Origin: Pseudomonadota bacterium
GTDB taxonomy: Bacteria > Myxococcota_A > Polyangia > Polyangiales > Polyangiaceae
NCBI GenBank assembly: GCA_023398955.1
Contig: JAEWRL010000189.1
Location: forward strand, 47,476-111,475
DNA length: 64,000 nucleotides
Direction of reading: 5' to 3'
Below, in pieces: positions 37,896 through 46,721 of this stretch (its first letter is position 1; every line of letters begins with the position of its first letter). The notes under the pieces were generated by a model. That model was not told where the DNA came from, made no database searches, and worked only from the letters and a program-made list of their open reading frames with translations. The position numbers and the translations under genes are program-made.

Positions 37896-38645
37896 CTACT
37901 GGCACTTGATGAAAGCGACGTTGTCCACCCAGACGTCGAAGTTCTGTCCCTTGTCGGCGACCTGGAACTGGATCGACGTGACTGTGGCAGGCTCGATGGC
38001 TGGCGGCCGAGGATTCCCCCAACCCTGCATCTGGGTCATGGCAGACCAAGGCACGATGTACTGCGTCCACTCGTCCTTGACGGTCATGTCCGTGCCGAAG
38101 TCGTTGAAGCACTCCTGGCACACGCCACCGTCGGGATCCGTGTTCTTGTCTGGCACCTTGAGACGCACGCGCGCCGTCGTTTCGGGCGCCTTGCGAATGA
38201 AGAAGGAGATCCCGTCGTACTGCGAGGCATCGTAGACGCCCTTCGGATCCAGGAAGTTCATCCCCATGCCGGCGTAGGTGATGGAAGCGGTCGCAATCGT
38301 CCCAGTCATGCGGAGGGCGTAACCGGAGCCCTTCGCGCCGCCTTCTGCCATCACGAAGGTGCCGCCGAGCTCACCGGCCTGGGGCTCGACCGTCGTTCCT
38401 TCCTTGTCGACATAGGTATAGATATAGCCGTTCCTGTTCCCGGCCTTGATGACCTGGTTGTCAGCGTTCTCGGCATCCTCGATCATCTCGACGACCTCGC
38501 AAGTCTTGCCGCCGAGCGCCACCACGCCTTCGCCGGCCTGGGCCTGGCTGCTGCTGGCAGAGGCTGCGTCCTGCCGTGGCTTGCAGCCCAGCGCGAGGGC
38601 GGCAGAGGCCACCAGTGCGAGTCCAAGGGTGTACTTTTGCTTCAT
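37896..38645 (-). CDS. lipoprotein with carbohydrate-binding-like jelly-roll domain (B)
   Basis: 249 residues. Signal peptide MKQKYTLGLALVASAALALG with lipobox Cys21. The mature domain reads NGYIYTYVDKEG, MGMNFLDPKG, YDGISFFIRKA, RVRLKVPDKNTD, EWTQYIVPWSAMTQMQG, SIQFQVADKG and VWVDNVAFIKC, a CBM11/CIA30-like galactose-binding jelly roll. The same landmarks occur in the paralogue at 35365-36315. Two closely spaced Cys (VCQEC) replace its CKC. GGAGA lies 6 bases before the ATG. It is probably a surface glycan- or polyol-binding protein; no catalytic residues are recognised. Confidence 0.83.
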   Translation of the reverse strand: MKQKYTLGLALVASAALALGCKPRQDAASASSSQAQAGEGVVALGGKTCEVVEMIEDAENADNQVIKAGNRNGYIYTYVDKEGTTVEPQAGELGGTFVMAEGGAKGSGYALRMTGTIATASITYAGMGMNFLDPKGVYDASQYDGISFFIRKAPETTARVRLKVPDKNTDPDGGVCQECFNDFGTDMTVKDEWTQYIVPWSAMTQMQGWGNPRPPAIEPATVTSIQFQVADKGQNFDVWVDNVAFIKCQ

Positions 38646-38994
38646 CGACGTCTCCGTTACGCTGATCGTGGGCTCCAGCGGCGCACCGCGCGCCACCCCG
38701 ACCTGATCGAGCCTTCGCGTTCCACGATCCGACCGCCTCTGTCAACGTGCAAAGCGCGCGTGACGACGCTCCCTCGCAGGGCAGCGCGGCGCTGAGCACC
38801 TGGCGCGGTTCTGGCAAAGAACGGGCTTCGACGCACCGCCTTCACGATAACCAGTACGCTGTTGGCCTCCTCGTGACACCACGTGGATCATTGATCTGGA
38901 ATGGTTGGCCGGATCTGCACCCGGATCTACGTGGAGGGGCTCGCCGCGGGTCGAAACTTGTCTGCAGGGATGGCGGTGCTAGCGAGGCCGAGCC
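38646..38994. other. divergent intergenic region, nothing recognised
   Basis: It lies between the minus-strand lipoprotein B and plus-strand pabB and should hold both promoters. I see no RNA gene, repeat or convincing small ORF. Confidence 0.4.
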
Positions 38995-40302
38995 ATGGCC
39001 GCGTTCTCCCGCGTCATTCCGGTGCGCCCAGAACCGCTGGCTCTCGCCCGAACCCTCCGCGACCGCCCGTTCAGGACCGTGCTGTGGAGCGCCGACGGAC
39101 GGGGCCCCTCGTGGCTCGCCTGCGACCCCGACCTCTGCTGCACCGCGCTCACCCCGCCGGAGGCCCGCTGCTCGTGCCCGGCCGACCTCGAGCCGGTACC
39201 CCAATGGATCGGCTACGTGCCCTATGAGGCGCTCCGCCACCTCGAGCGCCCGCAAGAGGGCACAGCGGGCTCTCGGGAGCGCCCCGCGCCCCACCACACG
39301 ACGCCCCATTGGGCACGCTTCCGCGCCGTGGCACGGATCGACACGGCCGTCACCGTGCTGGGCGACGACGCGGATGCCGTCGACGCTCTCGCCGAAGGGT
39401 TGCAGCGCCCTACCGCGAGCGCCGGCCCCGTTTCGCTCGTCGACCGCTCCGACGCGCTGGAGGACGGACGCCACGCAGAGCGCGTGCGCGCTGCCCTCGA
39501 GCGGATCGCTCGCGGCGACCTCTATGTCGTCAACCTCGCGCGCTTGTTCCAGTTCGACGTGCTCGGGGACGCGCTCGACCTCCTCGAGCACCTCGGCTCC
39601 GTCTCGTGCGCGCCGTACTGCGCCTCCTTCGAGGGAGCAGGGCCGACGATCGTGTGTTCCTCTCCCGAGCTCCTGCTGCTTTCCGGACCGGGCGACATCG
39701 TGCTGACGCGCCCCATCAAGGGCACGAGACCACGTGGCGTGACCCCTGCAGACGACTACCGACTCGCCGAGGAGCTCCGTTCCGACCCCAAGGAACGCGC
39801 CGAGCTGGTCATGGTGACCGACATCGAGCGCAACGACCTAGGGAGGATCGCCGTCGCAGGCAGCGTCCAAGTCGTGGACCCTGGCAGCATCGCGACATAT
39901 GGCCCGGTGCACCATCGGCTCTCGACAGTGAGCGCACGCCGGCGTGCCTCCGTGTCTCTGCGGGAGCTCTTCGAGGCCGTTCTACCGAGCGGGAGCGTCA
40001 CCGGCGCCCCGAAGATCAAGGCGATGGAGTGCATCGCGCAGCTCGAGGGCGCGCGCCGAGGCCTCTACACGGGCGCCCATGGCTACATCAGTCACGGCGG
40101 GCACGCGAGGCTCGCCATGTCGATCCGATGCCTCACCGTGCAGGACGGCACCGGCCACTACCACGCTGGCGGCGGCATCGTGGCCGATAGCGACCCGCGA
40201 CGCGAGGTCGCCGAAACGCATTGGAAAGCTGCGCAGCTGAGGAGCCGCCCGGGCAAGGAGGACCTGCCCGGGTCGGCATGGCGTCAGTCGCGCCCGCGGT
40301 AG
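38995..40302 (+). CDS. pabB: aminodeoxychorismate synthase component I
   Basis: 435 residues, chorismate-binding family. It makes 4-amino-4-deoxychorismate from chorismate and ammonia or glutamine for folate synthesis. The N-terminal region carries the PabB/TrpE-type pocket (YVVNLARLFQ). The catalytic core has PIKGTRPR (240-247), in which Lys242 is the PabB-type active-site lysine, then DIERNDLGR and SGSVTGAPKI (332-341). The Lys in PIKGT argues for PabB rather than anthranilate synthase TrpE. No pabA or pabC is adjacent, so the amidotransferase must lie elsewhere. Its last 19 bases overlap the end of the convergent RRM gene. Confidence 0.9.
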   Translation: MAAFSRVIPVRPEPLALARTLRDRPFRTVLWSADGRGPSWLACDPDLCCTALTPPEARCSCPADLEPVPQWIGYVPYEALRHLERPQEGTAGSRERPAPHHTTPHWARFRAVARIDTAVTVLGDDADAVDALAEGLQRPTASAGPVSLVDRSDALEDGRHAERVRAALERIARGDLYVVNLARLFQFDVLGDALDLLEHLGSVSCAPYCASFEGAGPTIVCSSPELLLLSGPGDIVLTRPIKGTRPRGVTPADDYRLAEELRSDPKERAELVMVTDIERNDLGRIAVAGSVQVVDPGSIATYGPVHHRLSTVSARRRASVSLRELFEAVLPSGSVTGAPKIKAMECIAQLEGARRGLYTGAHGYISHGGHARLAMSIRCLTVQDGTGHYHAGGGIVADSDPRREVAETHWKAAQLRSRPGKEDLPGSAWRQSRPR

Positions 40303-40628
40303 CCTCCGTCACCGTCACCGCGCCGTCCACCGCCGCCTCGGCGTCCGCCACCGCCGCCACCGCCGCCGCCGCCGCCGGCAGCGCGCTCTCGAGCGACGTT
40401 CACCGTCAGCGTCCGTCCGCTCAGGGTAGCACCATGCATCGCCTCGATGGCCGCTTGTGCTTCGCTGTCGCTGGCGAACTCAACGAAACCAAACCCGCGC
40501 GAGCGCCCTGTCATGCGGTCCTCTGGGATGGTTGCCGAAACGACTTCACCGAACTCCGCGAAGGCCGCTTGCAGTTCGGCGCCCGTCGTCGAGTAGGCGA
40601 GGTTCCCCACGTAAAGCCTCACGCTCAT
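40284..40628 (-). CDS. RRM-domain RNA-binding protein with Gly/Arg tail
   Basis: 114 residues: one RNA-recognition motif with RNP2 LYVGNL (5-10) and RNP1 RGFGFVEF (about 44-51), followed by a Gly-Arg-rich tail. It matches the small single-RRM proteins of bacteria, including the myxobacterial Rbp type, thought to bind single-stranded RNA, often in stress or cold response. The 3' end overlaps pabB by 19 bases tail to tail, so the two transcripts are complementary there. It is preceded by 470 bases of intergenic DNA that must contain its promoter. Confidence 0.94.
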   Translation of the reverse strand: MSVRLYVGNLAYSTTGAELQAAFAEFGEVVSATIPEDRMTGRSRGFGFVEFASDSEAQAAIEAMHGATLSGRTLTVNVARERAAGGGGGGGGGGGRRGGGGRRGDGDGGYRGRD

Positions 40629-41098
40629 GGTCAGACTGCCCTTCTATCCATTTTCCAGCGCCTCGGTTTGGATCCTCTAGCCGTAACCCAGCGGACGCCT
40701 GGCGCGCGGCGTCTGCCAGCGCTTCCGACCAACGGAAGCGTCCAGCACCAGGAACCCAGCTCGAAAGTTGCCCCGTCGAGCGGAGTCCAGGCGTGTTTCA
40801 CTCCGATGGATATCATGAAGCGCACCCGCTAGGCGAGGCTCCAAGTCGCCCCCGCCTCCACCTCGGTCGCTGAGGCAGTCTTCCCGGCGGATTCCGCGAC
40901 TACTGGAGCGACGGGGGGGACAGTCGGCCACCAGACCAGTCAGAAGAAACACGCTTCGCTCGCCCGAACCGCGGGAAAGGCGTGCAACGAACAGGGACTC
41001 GGGAGCGCCGTCGGGTTGGCACCGTCGTCGCTGGCCCAAGCAACCTTCGGACCACGTCGCTTCCGAGCCTCCGCGCGACGTGCTAGCTGTGCGGCCCA
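40629..41098. other. divergent intergenic region, nothing recognised
   Basis: 470 bases between the RRM gene (minus) and proS (plus). The minus strand is open for about 140 codons, but the translation is Arg/Ser-rich, without domain or ribosome-binding site, and I do not call it. A long untranslated leader for the RRM gene is possible, but no structure is evident by eye. Confidence 0.4.
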
Positions 41099-42817
41099 AT
41101 GCGCTACACGAAAGCCCTCCTCCCCACTCTGAAGGAAGCTCCCGCGGACGCCACGAGCGTCAGTCATGTCCTGCTGCTGCGTGCCGGATACGTGCGGCGG
41201 GTGGGCGCGGGCATCTACAGCTACCTGCCCCTCGGGGTTCGGGTGCTCTCGAAGCTTCAGCGCATCATCCGAGAGGAGCTCGATCGGCGCGGCGCCCAGG
41301 AGGTGCTCCTCCCCGGCTTGCTGCCGTCGGACTACTTCAAGGAGAGCGGGCGCTGGGACGTCTTCGGCGACACACTGCTAAGGCTCAAGGATCGCAAGGG
41401 AGGCGATTATCACCTGGGGCCCACGCACGAAGAGATCATCACGGATCTGGCGCGCCGAGAGGTGAAGAGCTACCGCGACCTGCCCCTCAACCTCTACCAG
41501 GTCCAGACCAAGTACCGGGACGAGCCGCGTCCCCGTGGGGGCCTCCTGCGCTGCCGCGAGTTCATCATGAAGGACGCCTACTCGTTCGACGCTGACGAGA
41601 CCCGGGCTCGCGCGAGCTATGAGCTGATGCGCGAGGCGTATACCCGGATCTTCGATCGCGTGGGCTTCGACTATCGCATGGTGAGCGCTGACTCGGGCGC
41701 CATGGGCGGCGCGGGCAGCGCGGAGTTCCAGGTCCTGGTCCAGAGCGGAGAGGACGTCCTCGCTGCCTGCAGCCAGTGCGAGTACGCGGCCAACCTAGAG
41801 GTCGCCGAAGCGAAACCCGGCAGCCCTGCTGCCGCCGAGTCCGCGTCGGTTCCCGCCCCGACCTCCGTCAGTACGCCGGGGCAGAAGACCATCGAACAGG
41901 TTTCGGCGTTCCTGGAAGCTGCCCCCTCCCGCTTCCTCAAGAGCCTCGTCTACGTCGCAGGCGCGGAGCTGGTGCTCGCCGTGGTGCGCGGAGATCACGA
42001 GCTGAACGAGGTCAAGCTCGCACGGGCATTGGGGGTCGCGGAGGTCGTGATGGCGGGCCCCGAGGAGGTCGCGAAAGCGACGGGGGCGCCTGTCGGCTTC
42101 GCGGGTCCTGTCGGGTTCCGGGGGAAGGTCGTCATCGACACGGAGGCGGCACAGGTGCAGGACGCCATTACGGGCGGCAATGCCAAGGACACCCACCTGC
42201 TCCACGTCGTGCCGGGACGGGACTTCGAGGCCCAGGAGGCGCCCCTCCGGAGCGTCGGCGAGGGCGACTGCTGTGTGCGCTGCGGCGCCGCGCTGCGGCT
42301 CTACCGCGGGATCGAAGCCGGGCATATCTTCCTGCTCGGGACCCATTACAGCGCCAAGATGGGCGCGACCTTCCTCGACGAGAAGGGGGAGAACCGTCCC
42401 CTCGTCATGGGCTGCTACGGCATTGGGGTCTCCCGGCTCGTTGCCGCTGCCGTCGAACAGCATCACGACGCGAACGGCATCGTGTGGCCCATGAGCATCG
42501 CGCCGTATCAGGTCCACTTGGTGCAGATTGGAGCCGAGCCGGAGGTGGTCGCGACCGTCGAGAAGCTCGAGCGTGACCTCGAAGCGCTCGGGATCGAGGT
42601 GCTCGTCGACGATCGCGACGAGCGTCCCGGAGTGAAGTTCAAGGATGCCGACCTGATGGGCATCCCCCTGCGGGTCACCGTGGGTGCCCGGGCTTTGGCT
42701 CGGGGCGGCGTGGAGCTCAAGCTGCGCCAGGAGCCCGATCCGAAGAAGGTGGAGCTCCTGGAGCCCGCTGCCGCGGCCAACGCCCTTGCCGAACGGGTCC
42801 GCCAGGCTCTCGCCTAG
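41099..42817 (+). CDS. proS: prolyl-tRNA synthetase (bacterial type with editing domain)
   Basis: Charges tRNA-Pro. Class II core: motif 1 region VGAGIYSYLPLGVRVL, motif 2 KYRDEPRPRGGLLRCREFIMKD, and motif 3 CYGIGVSRLVAA. Between motifs 2 and 3 lies the YbaK-like insertion that clears mischarged Ala-tRNA (about 255-385), here reached through an extended Ala/Ser/Thr/Pro linker. The C-terminal anticodon domain follows (YQVHLVQIGAEPEV onward). 572 residues is the normal length. ATG 41099 starts directly at RYTKALLPTLKE, the family N-terminus. No strong ribosome-binding site is seen. Confidence 0.97.
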   Translation: MRYTKALLPTLKEAPADATSVSHVLLLRAGYVRRVGAGIYSYLPLGVRVLSKLQRIIREELDRRGAQEVLLPGLLPSDYFKESGRWDVFGDTLLRLKDRKGGDYHLGPTHEEIITDLARREVKSYRDLPLNLYQVQTKYRDEPRPRGGLLRCREFIMKDAYSFDADETRARASYELMREAYTRIFDRVGFDYRMVSADSGAMGGAGSAEFQVLVQSGEDVLAACSQCEYAANLEVAEAKPGSPAAAESASVPAPTSVSTPGQKTIEQVSAFLEAAPSRFLKSLVYVAGAELVLAVVRGDHELNEVKLARALGVAEVVMAGPEEVAKATGAPVGFAGPVGFRGKVVIDTEAAQVQDAITGGNAKDTHLLHVVPGRDFEAQEAPLRSVGEGDCCVRCGAALRLYRGIEAGHIFLLGTHYSAKMGATFLDEKGENRPLVMGCYGIGVSRLVAAAVEQHHDANGIVWPMSIAPYQVHLVQIGAEPEVVATVEKLERDLEALGIEVLVDDRDERPGVKFKDADLMGIPLRVTVGARALARGGVELKLRQEPDPKKVELLEPAAAANALAERVRQALA

Positions 42818-42867
42818 CCGAGGTGACCCTGCGTCCGAGCTACCTCGGTGCCAGCCGCCACTGTCTC

Positions 42868-44508
42868 ATGAGAGAGCCCCTCCGCGCCCAACCCGAGGCC
42901 GAACGATGGTGTGCGCGCTCTGCGAGGGCCAGCTCCTGCGGCGCCGTGGCGCTCGCCGCTGCCCTGGGCGCAGCCTTGGCGTGCAGCAAGACTGCTAACC
43001 CACCCTTGAACCTGCCTCCGCTGCGCACCGACTCCGTGCTGGCGCCCGAGCAGACCGCGCCGGGGAGGCCGTCATCGAGCGAAAGCCACTCCTCGAAGGG
43101 AGGCCGAGAGGGACCCGACCTCGTCGCGCCGCCACCGGAGACCTCCCTCCCTGTTGGCAGCGCGGGAGCTGGGTGGGCGGAGGTAGCCAGCCCTGCAGGC
43201 AATTGGGTCGTGCTCTGCCAGGCGCGCCAGGACACGAACGGTGATGGCGTCGTCGCCGTCGTCCCTACCCCCGACGGACGCCTCCAAGGCGACGCTGCCA
43301 CCGCGTACCTCGTCCTCGGCTCGGGTCCCGGGGAGCCCATCGAGGCCTGGCTCGGACACTCCGCTGATGGGCGCTGGCTCGTGACGCAGACAGACGGCCA
43401 AGTCGAACTCTTGGACACGTTCGGGAAGGATCGCGTCGATCTGAGCGCGCGCCGCATCGACGCGAGGGCAGACAGCCTGAGCCACGCCTCTCACCGTGCC
43501 ATCGCCTTCGCACCGGGAGGCGAGCGGATGGCCTTCATCCGCCGCGAAGGTCGGAGCGAAGGTGTGGTCCTCCTGGACCTCGAGAGCGGTCACGAGACCC
43601 CCGTGCCTGTAGGGCCCGGGCGCCCCTGGCGCATCGAATTTGCGGGTGACGGCGGAGCGCTGCGTGTCTGGGTCGTCGCCGAAGACAAGAACGGCAACGG
43701 CCGCCTCGACTGGCCCGTCGCCGAGCAGCGCAGCCCGGCAGGTTGTCAGAGGGCGCTGCGCTATGGGGCCTGGCTCGACCATGGCGATCCCGCCAGCCTC
43801 CAGATCGTGAGGCTGGGCGCCAAGGGACCCAGACCACCCAGAGAGGCCTTGGCCACCTGGGGCGCGGGGCTCCTCCGTCGCACCCAGGGCGGCGCCCTCG
43901 AATGGGCGAAGGGCACGCGGCGGCGGCGGCTCACTGACGAAGACTGCGGCGGCACCCTCATGCACGTGGATTCGGGGCGCGAGCTGGCCCTCGTTGCCTG
44001 CAGCGCCGTCGGTGTGCGCGTCCCCGTGTGGCTCGTTGGACCAACCTTCCGCCGCGAGCTGCCCATCCAGGTGCTCGCCTCGCGCGTCGACTACGTCAGC
44101 GGCAAGCCCCAGCGCCTCGTCCCGCTCTATCCCGGCGCCGACGCCGTCCTCGTCGACATGGAGCGGCGGGAGCTCGTCATCCTACAACAGGGAGACGGCG
44201 TTCTCGGCGTTCTCGGCGCGCTGGCCTTGGTTCGGCGCGGTACGTCGCTCCTGCTCCTGGACACCGAAGATGGTACGACGAAAGAGCTCGCGGCCGACCT
44301 CCCCGACTTCGGCCAGATACTCGAGGAGTCTCCCTTCGTCTATGCGGAGCCCTACCTCGTCGATCTCGCCCAGCGCACAGTCGTGGGCTCGACGTGGGGA
44401 CCCATCGCCGCCCTGTCCTCGCGGGGCGCGATCCTGATGGCGAGCGCTCCCGAGACCGCGAACAGCCTCGCCGAGGGTCCGTTCTTCTGGATCCCCCGGG
44501 AGCAGTGA
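42868..44508 (+). CDS. beta-propeller-like lipoprotein, function unknown
   Basis: About 546 residues. Lipobox ALAC (Cys39) follows a hydrophobic Ala-rich stretch and a long basic start. The body is a series of beta-rich segments with TolB/WD-like turns (ADGRWLVTQTDGQVELLD, PGGERMAFIRREGRSEGVVLLDLESG, VLVDMERRELVILQQ, SLLLLDTEDGTTKELA), fitting a 6-8-blade propeller. No enzyme motif is seen. A GTG at 42823 would lengthen the chain by 15 residues. It follows proS by about 50 bases and may be co-transcribed. Its stop is directly adjacent, with no gap, to the stop of the convergent TIR-domain gene. Confidence 0.75.
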   Translation: MREPLRAQPEAERWCARSARASSCGAVALAAALGAALACSKTANPPLNLPPLRTDSVLAPEQTAPGRPSSSESHSSKGGREGPDLVAPPPETSLPVGSAGAGWAEVASPAGNWVVLCQARQDTNGDGVVAVVPTPDGRLQGDAATAYLVLGSGPGEPIEAWLGHSADGRWLVTQTDGQVELLDTFGKDRVDLSARRIDARADSLSHASHRAIAFAPGGERMAFIRREGRSEGVVLLDLESGHETPVPVGPGRPWRIEFAGDGGALRVWVVAEDKNGNGRLDWPVAEQRSPAGCQRALRYGAWLDHGDPASLQIVRLGAKGPRPPREALATWGAGLLRRTQGGALEWAKGTRRRRLTDEDCGGTLMHVDSGRELALVACSAVGVRVPVWLVGPTFRRELPIQVLASRVDYVSGKPQRLVPLYPGADAVLVDMERRELVILQQGDGVLGVLGALALVRRGTSLLLLDTEDGTTKELAADLPDFGQILEESPFVYAEPYLVDLAQRTVVGSTWGPIAALSSRGAILMASAPETANSLAEGPFFWIPREQ

Positions 44509-45681
44509 TCACTCCCAGCTGACGGCATCCACGAACAGGGGCCCTTCGAAGGGGAGCTGCGACTTTCCCCCCAGGCTCATCTTCAGCCCGATGAGGCGAA
44601 TGGCGGCGGGCTCCAGCGACTCGTCCACGTGCTCGCCATCACCCGCCTCGCCCACGGAGAGGGACAACTGTACCCAGCGCTCGGGCTCGATATTCGTCCA
44701 GGCTCCGTAGTGTGAGCGCCACTCCCGATCCTTGACGAAGAGTTGCAGCCCATTGGGGCTCTCCGCCTCGCCCTCTGCTCCCGTGGTCGCGTACACCCAA
44801 AGAGAGACGGTCTTGTCACGCAGGTCGAGGGGCTGCGTGCTCCCTGTCTGGGACGGAGCTCCCGACTCCCCGACGGCATCCCAAGCCACCTCGGCGTTAC
44901 GCCGACTCTGGTTGCGCGGCTCGAGCACGACATCCAGCTGCAGGGCGTAGTCACCTGCCTTCGCTTCCTCGTCGCTGCGCCGGAGCGCGACACAGCCCGC
45001 CCCCTGCTCGGCGTCCAGGCAACGCCAGCCGTCTGCGTCGCGCTCGAAACCAAAGCGCTCCACCGTCGCCAGCTCGCGCGGGCCCCAGCCGCTCGCTACC
45101 ACCACCGCCCCAGCCGCCACGAGCGCGCCGACGCCAGCAGCCAGGAGCCGCCTGCGAACCCTCGAGCGAGCTGCCCCGCGATCCATGGCTCGCGCCAGCT
45201 CCCGCATCTTCCCGCGCTGAGCGGCCATGTCCAGGGTACCGGCGACCCGCAGCTGACCCGCGACCTCTCCAACAAGGTCTTCGAGCGCCATCTCGTCGGC
45301 ACCGTCGACGCTCCGCAGCTCCCGCAGCGGCTCTGGCAGCATGGAGCGCTCCCACCCTCTTTGGGCGAGCAGGATCCGAAGCCCGACAGGGGCTGCCTCG
45401 GATTGGCGGGCATCCCGAGCACTCATCAGCAGCTCCCCACCCCCCACTGGACTACTCATGGAGACGATGGCGATGAACACGGCGGCGTCAGCCGCTGGCC
45501 CGCGCTCCCGAATGCCGCTGGCGCCGAGCTCGGCGCTGGCGTGCGAGGTAGCCGCAATCTCTCCCGCGGAGAGCTCGAGAACACCCTGCAGCAGCGACAC
45601 AAGCTGCGCCGCCAGCTCGGCCTCGTGCGCGGCGTGAGAGACGAAGACCCGCGGAACGGAAGCAGCAGCTCGGTCGGCCAT
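44509..45681 (-). CDS. TIR-like domain - transmembrane - jelly-roll protein
   Basis: 390 residues. The N-terminal TIR-like domain (about 9-145) begins VPRVFVSHAAHEAELAAQLVSLLQ; in GGELLMSA (about residue 83) a Glu sits where TIR NADases have their catalytic Glu. A linker and basic patch lead to one transmembrane helix (179-197). The outer region (about 207-390) is a beta-rich galactose-binding-like domain, from ATVERFGFERDADGWRC through TVSLWVYATTG to FEGPLFVDAVSWE. The fusion of an intracellular TIR to an outside glycan-binding-like fold suggests a sensor. The kinase gene ends 14 bases upstream, so the two are an operon. TIR assignment rests on the opening motif; NADase activity is unproven. 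Confidence 0.78.
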   Translation of the reverse strand: MADRAAASVPRVFVSHAAHEAELAAQLVSLLQGVLELSAGEIAATSHASAELGASGIRERGPAADAAVFIAIVSMSSPVGGGELLMSARDARQSEAAPVGLRILLAQRGWERSMLPEPLRELRSVDGADEMALEDLVGEVAGQLRVAGTLDMAAQRGKMRELARAMDRGAARSRVRRRLLAAGVGALVAAGAVVVASGWGPRELATVERFGFERDADGWRCLDAEQGAGCVALRRSDEEAKAGDYALQLDVVLEPRNQSRRNAEVAWDAVGESGAPSQTGSTQPLDLRDKTVSLWVYATTGAEGEAESPNGLQLFVKDREWRSHYGAWTNIEPERWVQLSLSVGEAGDGEHVDESLEPAAIRLIGLKMSLGGKSQLPFEGPLFVDAVSWE

Positions 45682-45695
45682 GGTAGGAGGCAGGT

Positions 45696-46649
45696 TCAAC
45701 GAGGGGAAGGCCTGGCGCGCCCGAGCGCCTGCATGAGAGCGAAGAACATGCCCCGCACCCCGGTGAAGCGCTCCGCGGGATTGGCAGCAAGGGACTGCTC
45801 TGCCCAAGAGTCCACGGCAGCGGGCAGATCGGGCCGCAGGCTCCGCAGGCTCGGGCGAGGCGCGCTCATTACCATCTGACAGAGGGCGATGAGCTCCGGC
45901 GCCTGGAAGGGAGGGCGCCCCGCGAGCGCTCGGAACAGCACTGCCGCGAGGGAGTACACGTCGATGCGCGCGTCGAGCTCGCTCGCCCCAGCCCACATCT
46001 CCGGAGCGATGTAGCTCGGCGAACCGGCGATGAAACCAGCTTGGGTAAAGCTCTTCATGCGCACGAACTTGGCAAACCCGAAGTCCAGCAGCTTGATCTC
46101 GGGGCCCTCGCGTCCGTCGACGACGTAGATGTTCGCGGGCTTGATGTCACGATGCAGGATGCCCTGGACGTGGGCGCGCTCCAGGGTCGAGACGACGGGG
46201 TCGAAGACGAGCTCGAGACCATCGACGGGGAAGGCCACGCCCTTACGTTCCACCCGCTCGAGGACGGTCTCCAGATCTGCCCCCCGTAGCAGCTCCATCA
46301 CGAGACAGAGGACGCCGTCATTGGTCCAGCGCTGATCGAGCACGCGGACGGCGGCCGTGCCCGATAGCGCTGCGAGGGCGTGGGCCTCGCGCAGGAGCCG
46401 CTCTCGCCAGTCCGACTGCTTCGCGACCGAGTCCTTGAGAACCTTGACGGCCACCTCATCCCCCTCGACGAGGTCACGCCCACGGTAGACGACTCCCTGC
46501 CCACCGCTGTCGATGATGGCCTCCAGGCGATAACGCTCGCCAATGACGTGCCCCGTGCGGTTGCGCCAGGAGGGGCCGCGCGTGGTGGCCCCGCGGTCTA
46601 TGGGCGCCGCCCCCAGCTCGTTCTGGATCTGTCTGGAAGCCTCTGTCAT
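45696..46649 (-). CDS. Ser/Thr protein kinase paired with the TIR-domain protein
   Basis: 317 residues, a single Hanks-type kinase domain: loop DSGGQGVVY, Lys69 in VAVKVL, HRDIKPAN (166-173), DFG (189-191) and APE in YIAPEM. It is soluble, with a 38-residue N-terminal extension and no transmembrane helix. The gene lies immediately upstream of the TIR-TM-jelly-roll gene, whose basic juxtamembrane segment is rich in Arg/Ser and could be a phosphorylation target (inference). It is divergent from nothing close; the OmpA/TSP3 gene ends 72 bases upstream on the same strand, so a longer transcript is possible. Confidence 0.92.
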   Translation of the reverse strand: MTEASRQIQNELGAAPIDRGATTRGPSWRNRTGHVIGERYRLEAIIDSGGQGVVYRGRDLVEGDEVAVKVLKDSVAKQSDWRERLLREAHALAALSGTAAVRVLDQRWTNDGVLCLVMELLRGADLETVLERVERKGVAFPVDGLELVFDPVVSTLERAHVQGILHRDIKPANIYVVDGREGPEIKLLDFGFAKFVRMKSFTQAGFIAGSPSYIAPEMWAGASELDARIDVYSLAAVLFRALAGRPPFQAPELIALCQMVMSAPRPSLRSLRPDLPAAVDSWAEQSLAANPAERFTGVRGMFFALMQALGRARPSPR

Positions 46650-46721
46650 GAGCTCCTACTCTGCTCGCGGTGGCCTTCTGTCGCAAGGCACGTGAGGGGT
46701 CACCACCTTGACGGGCAGGGA

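Noticed and set aside
40677..41099. Minus-strand ORF of 140 codons between the RRM gene and proS
   Set aside because: Low-complexity Arg/Ser/Gly translation, no ribosome-binding site, no domain.
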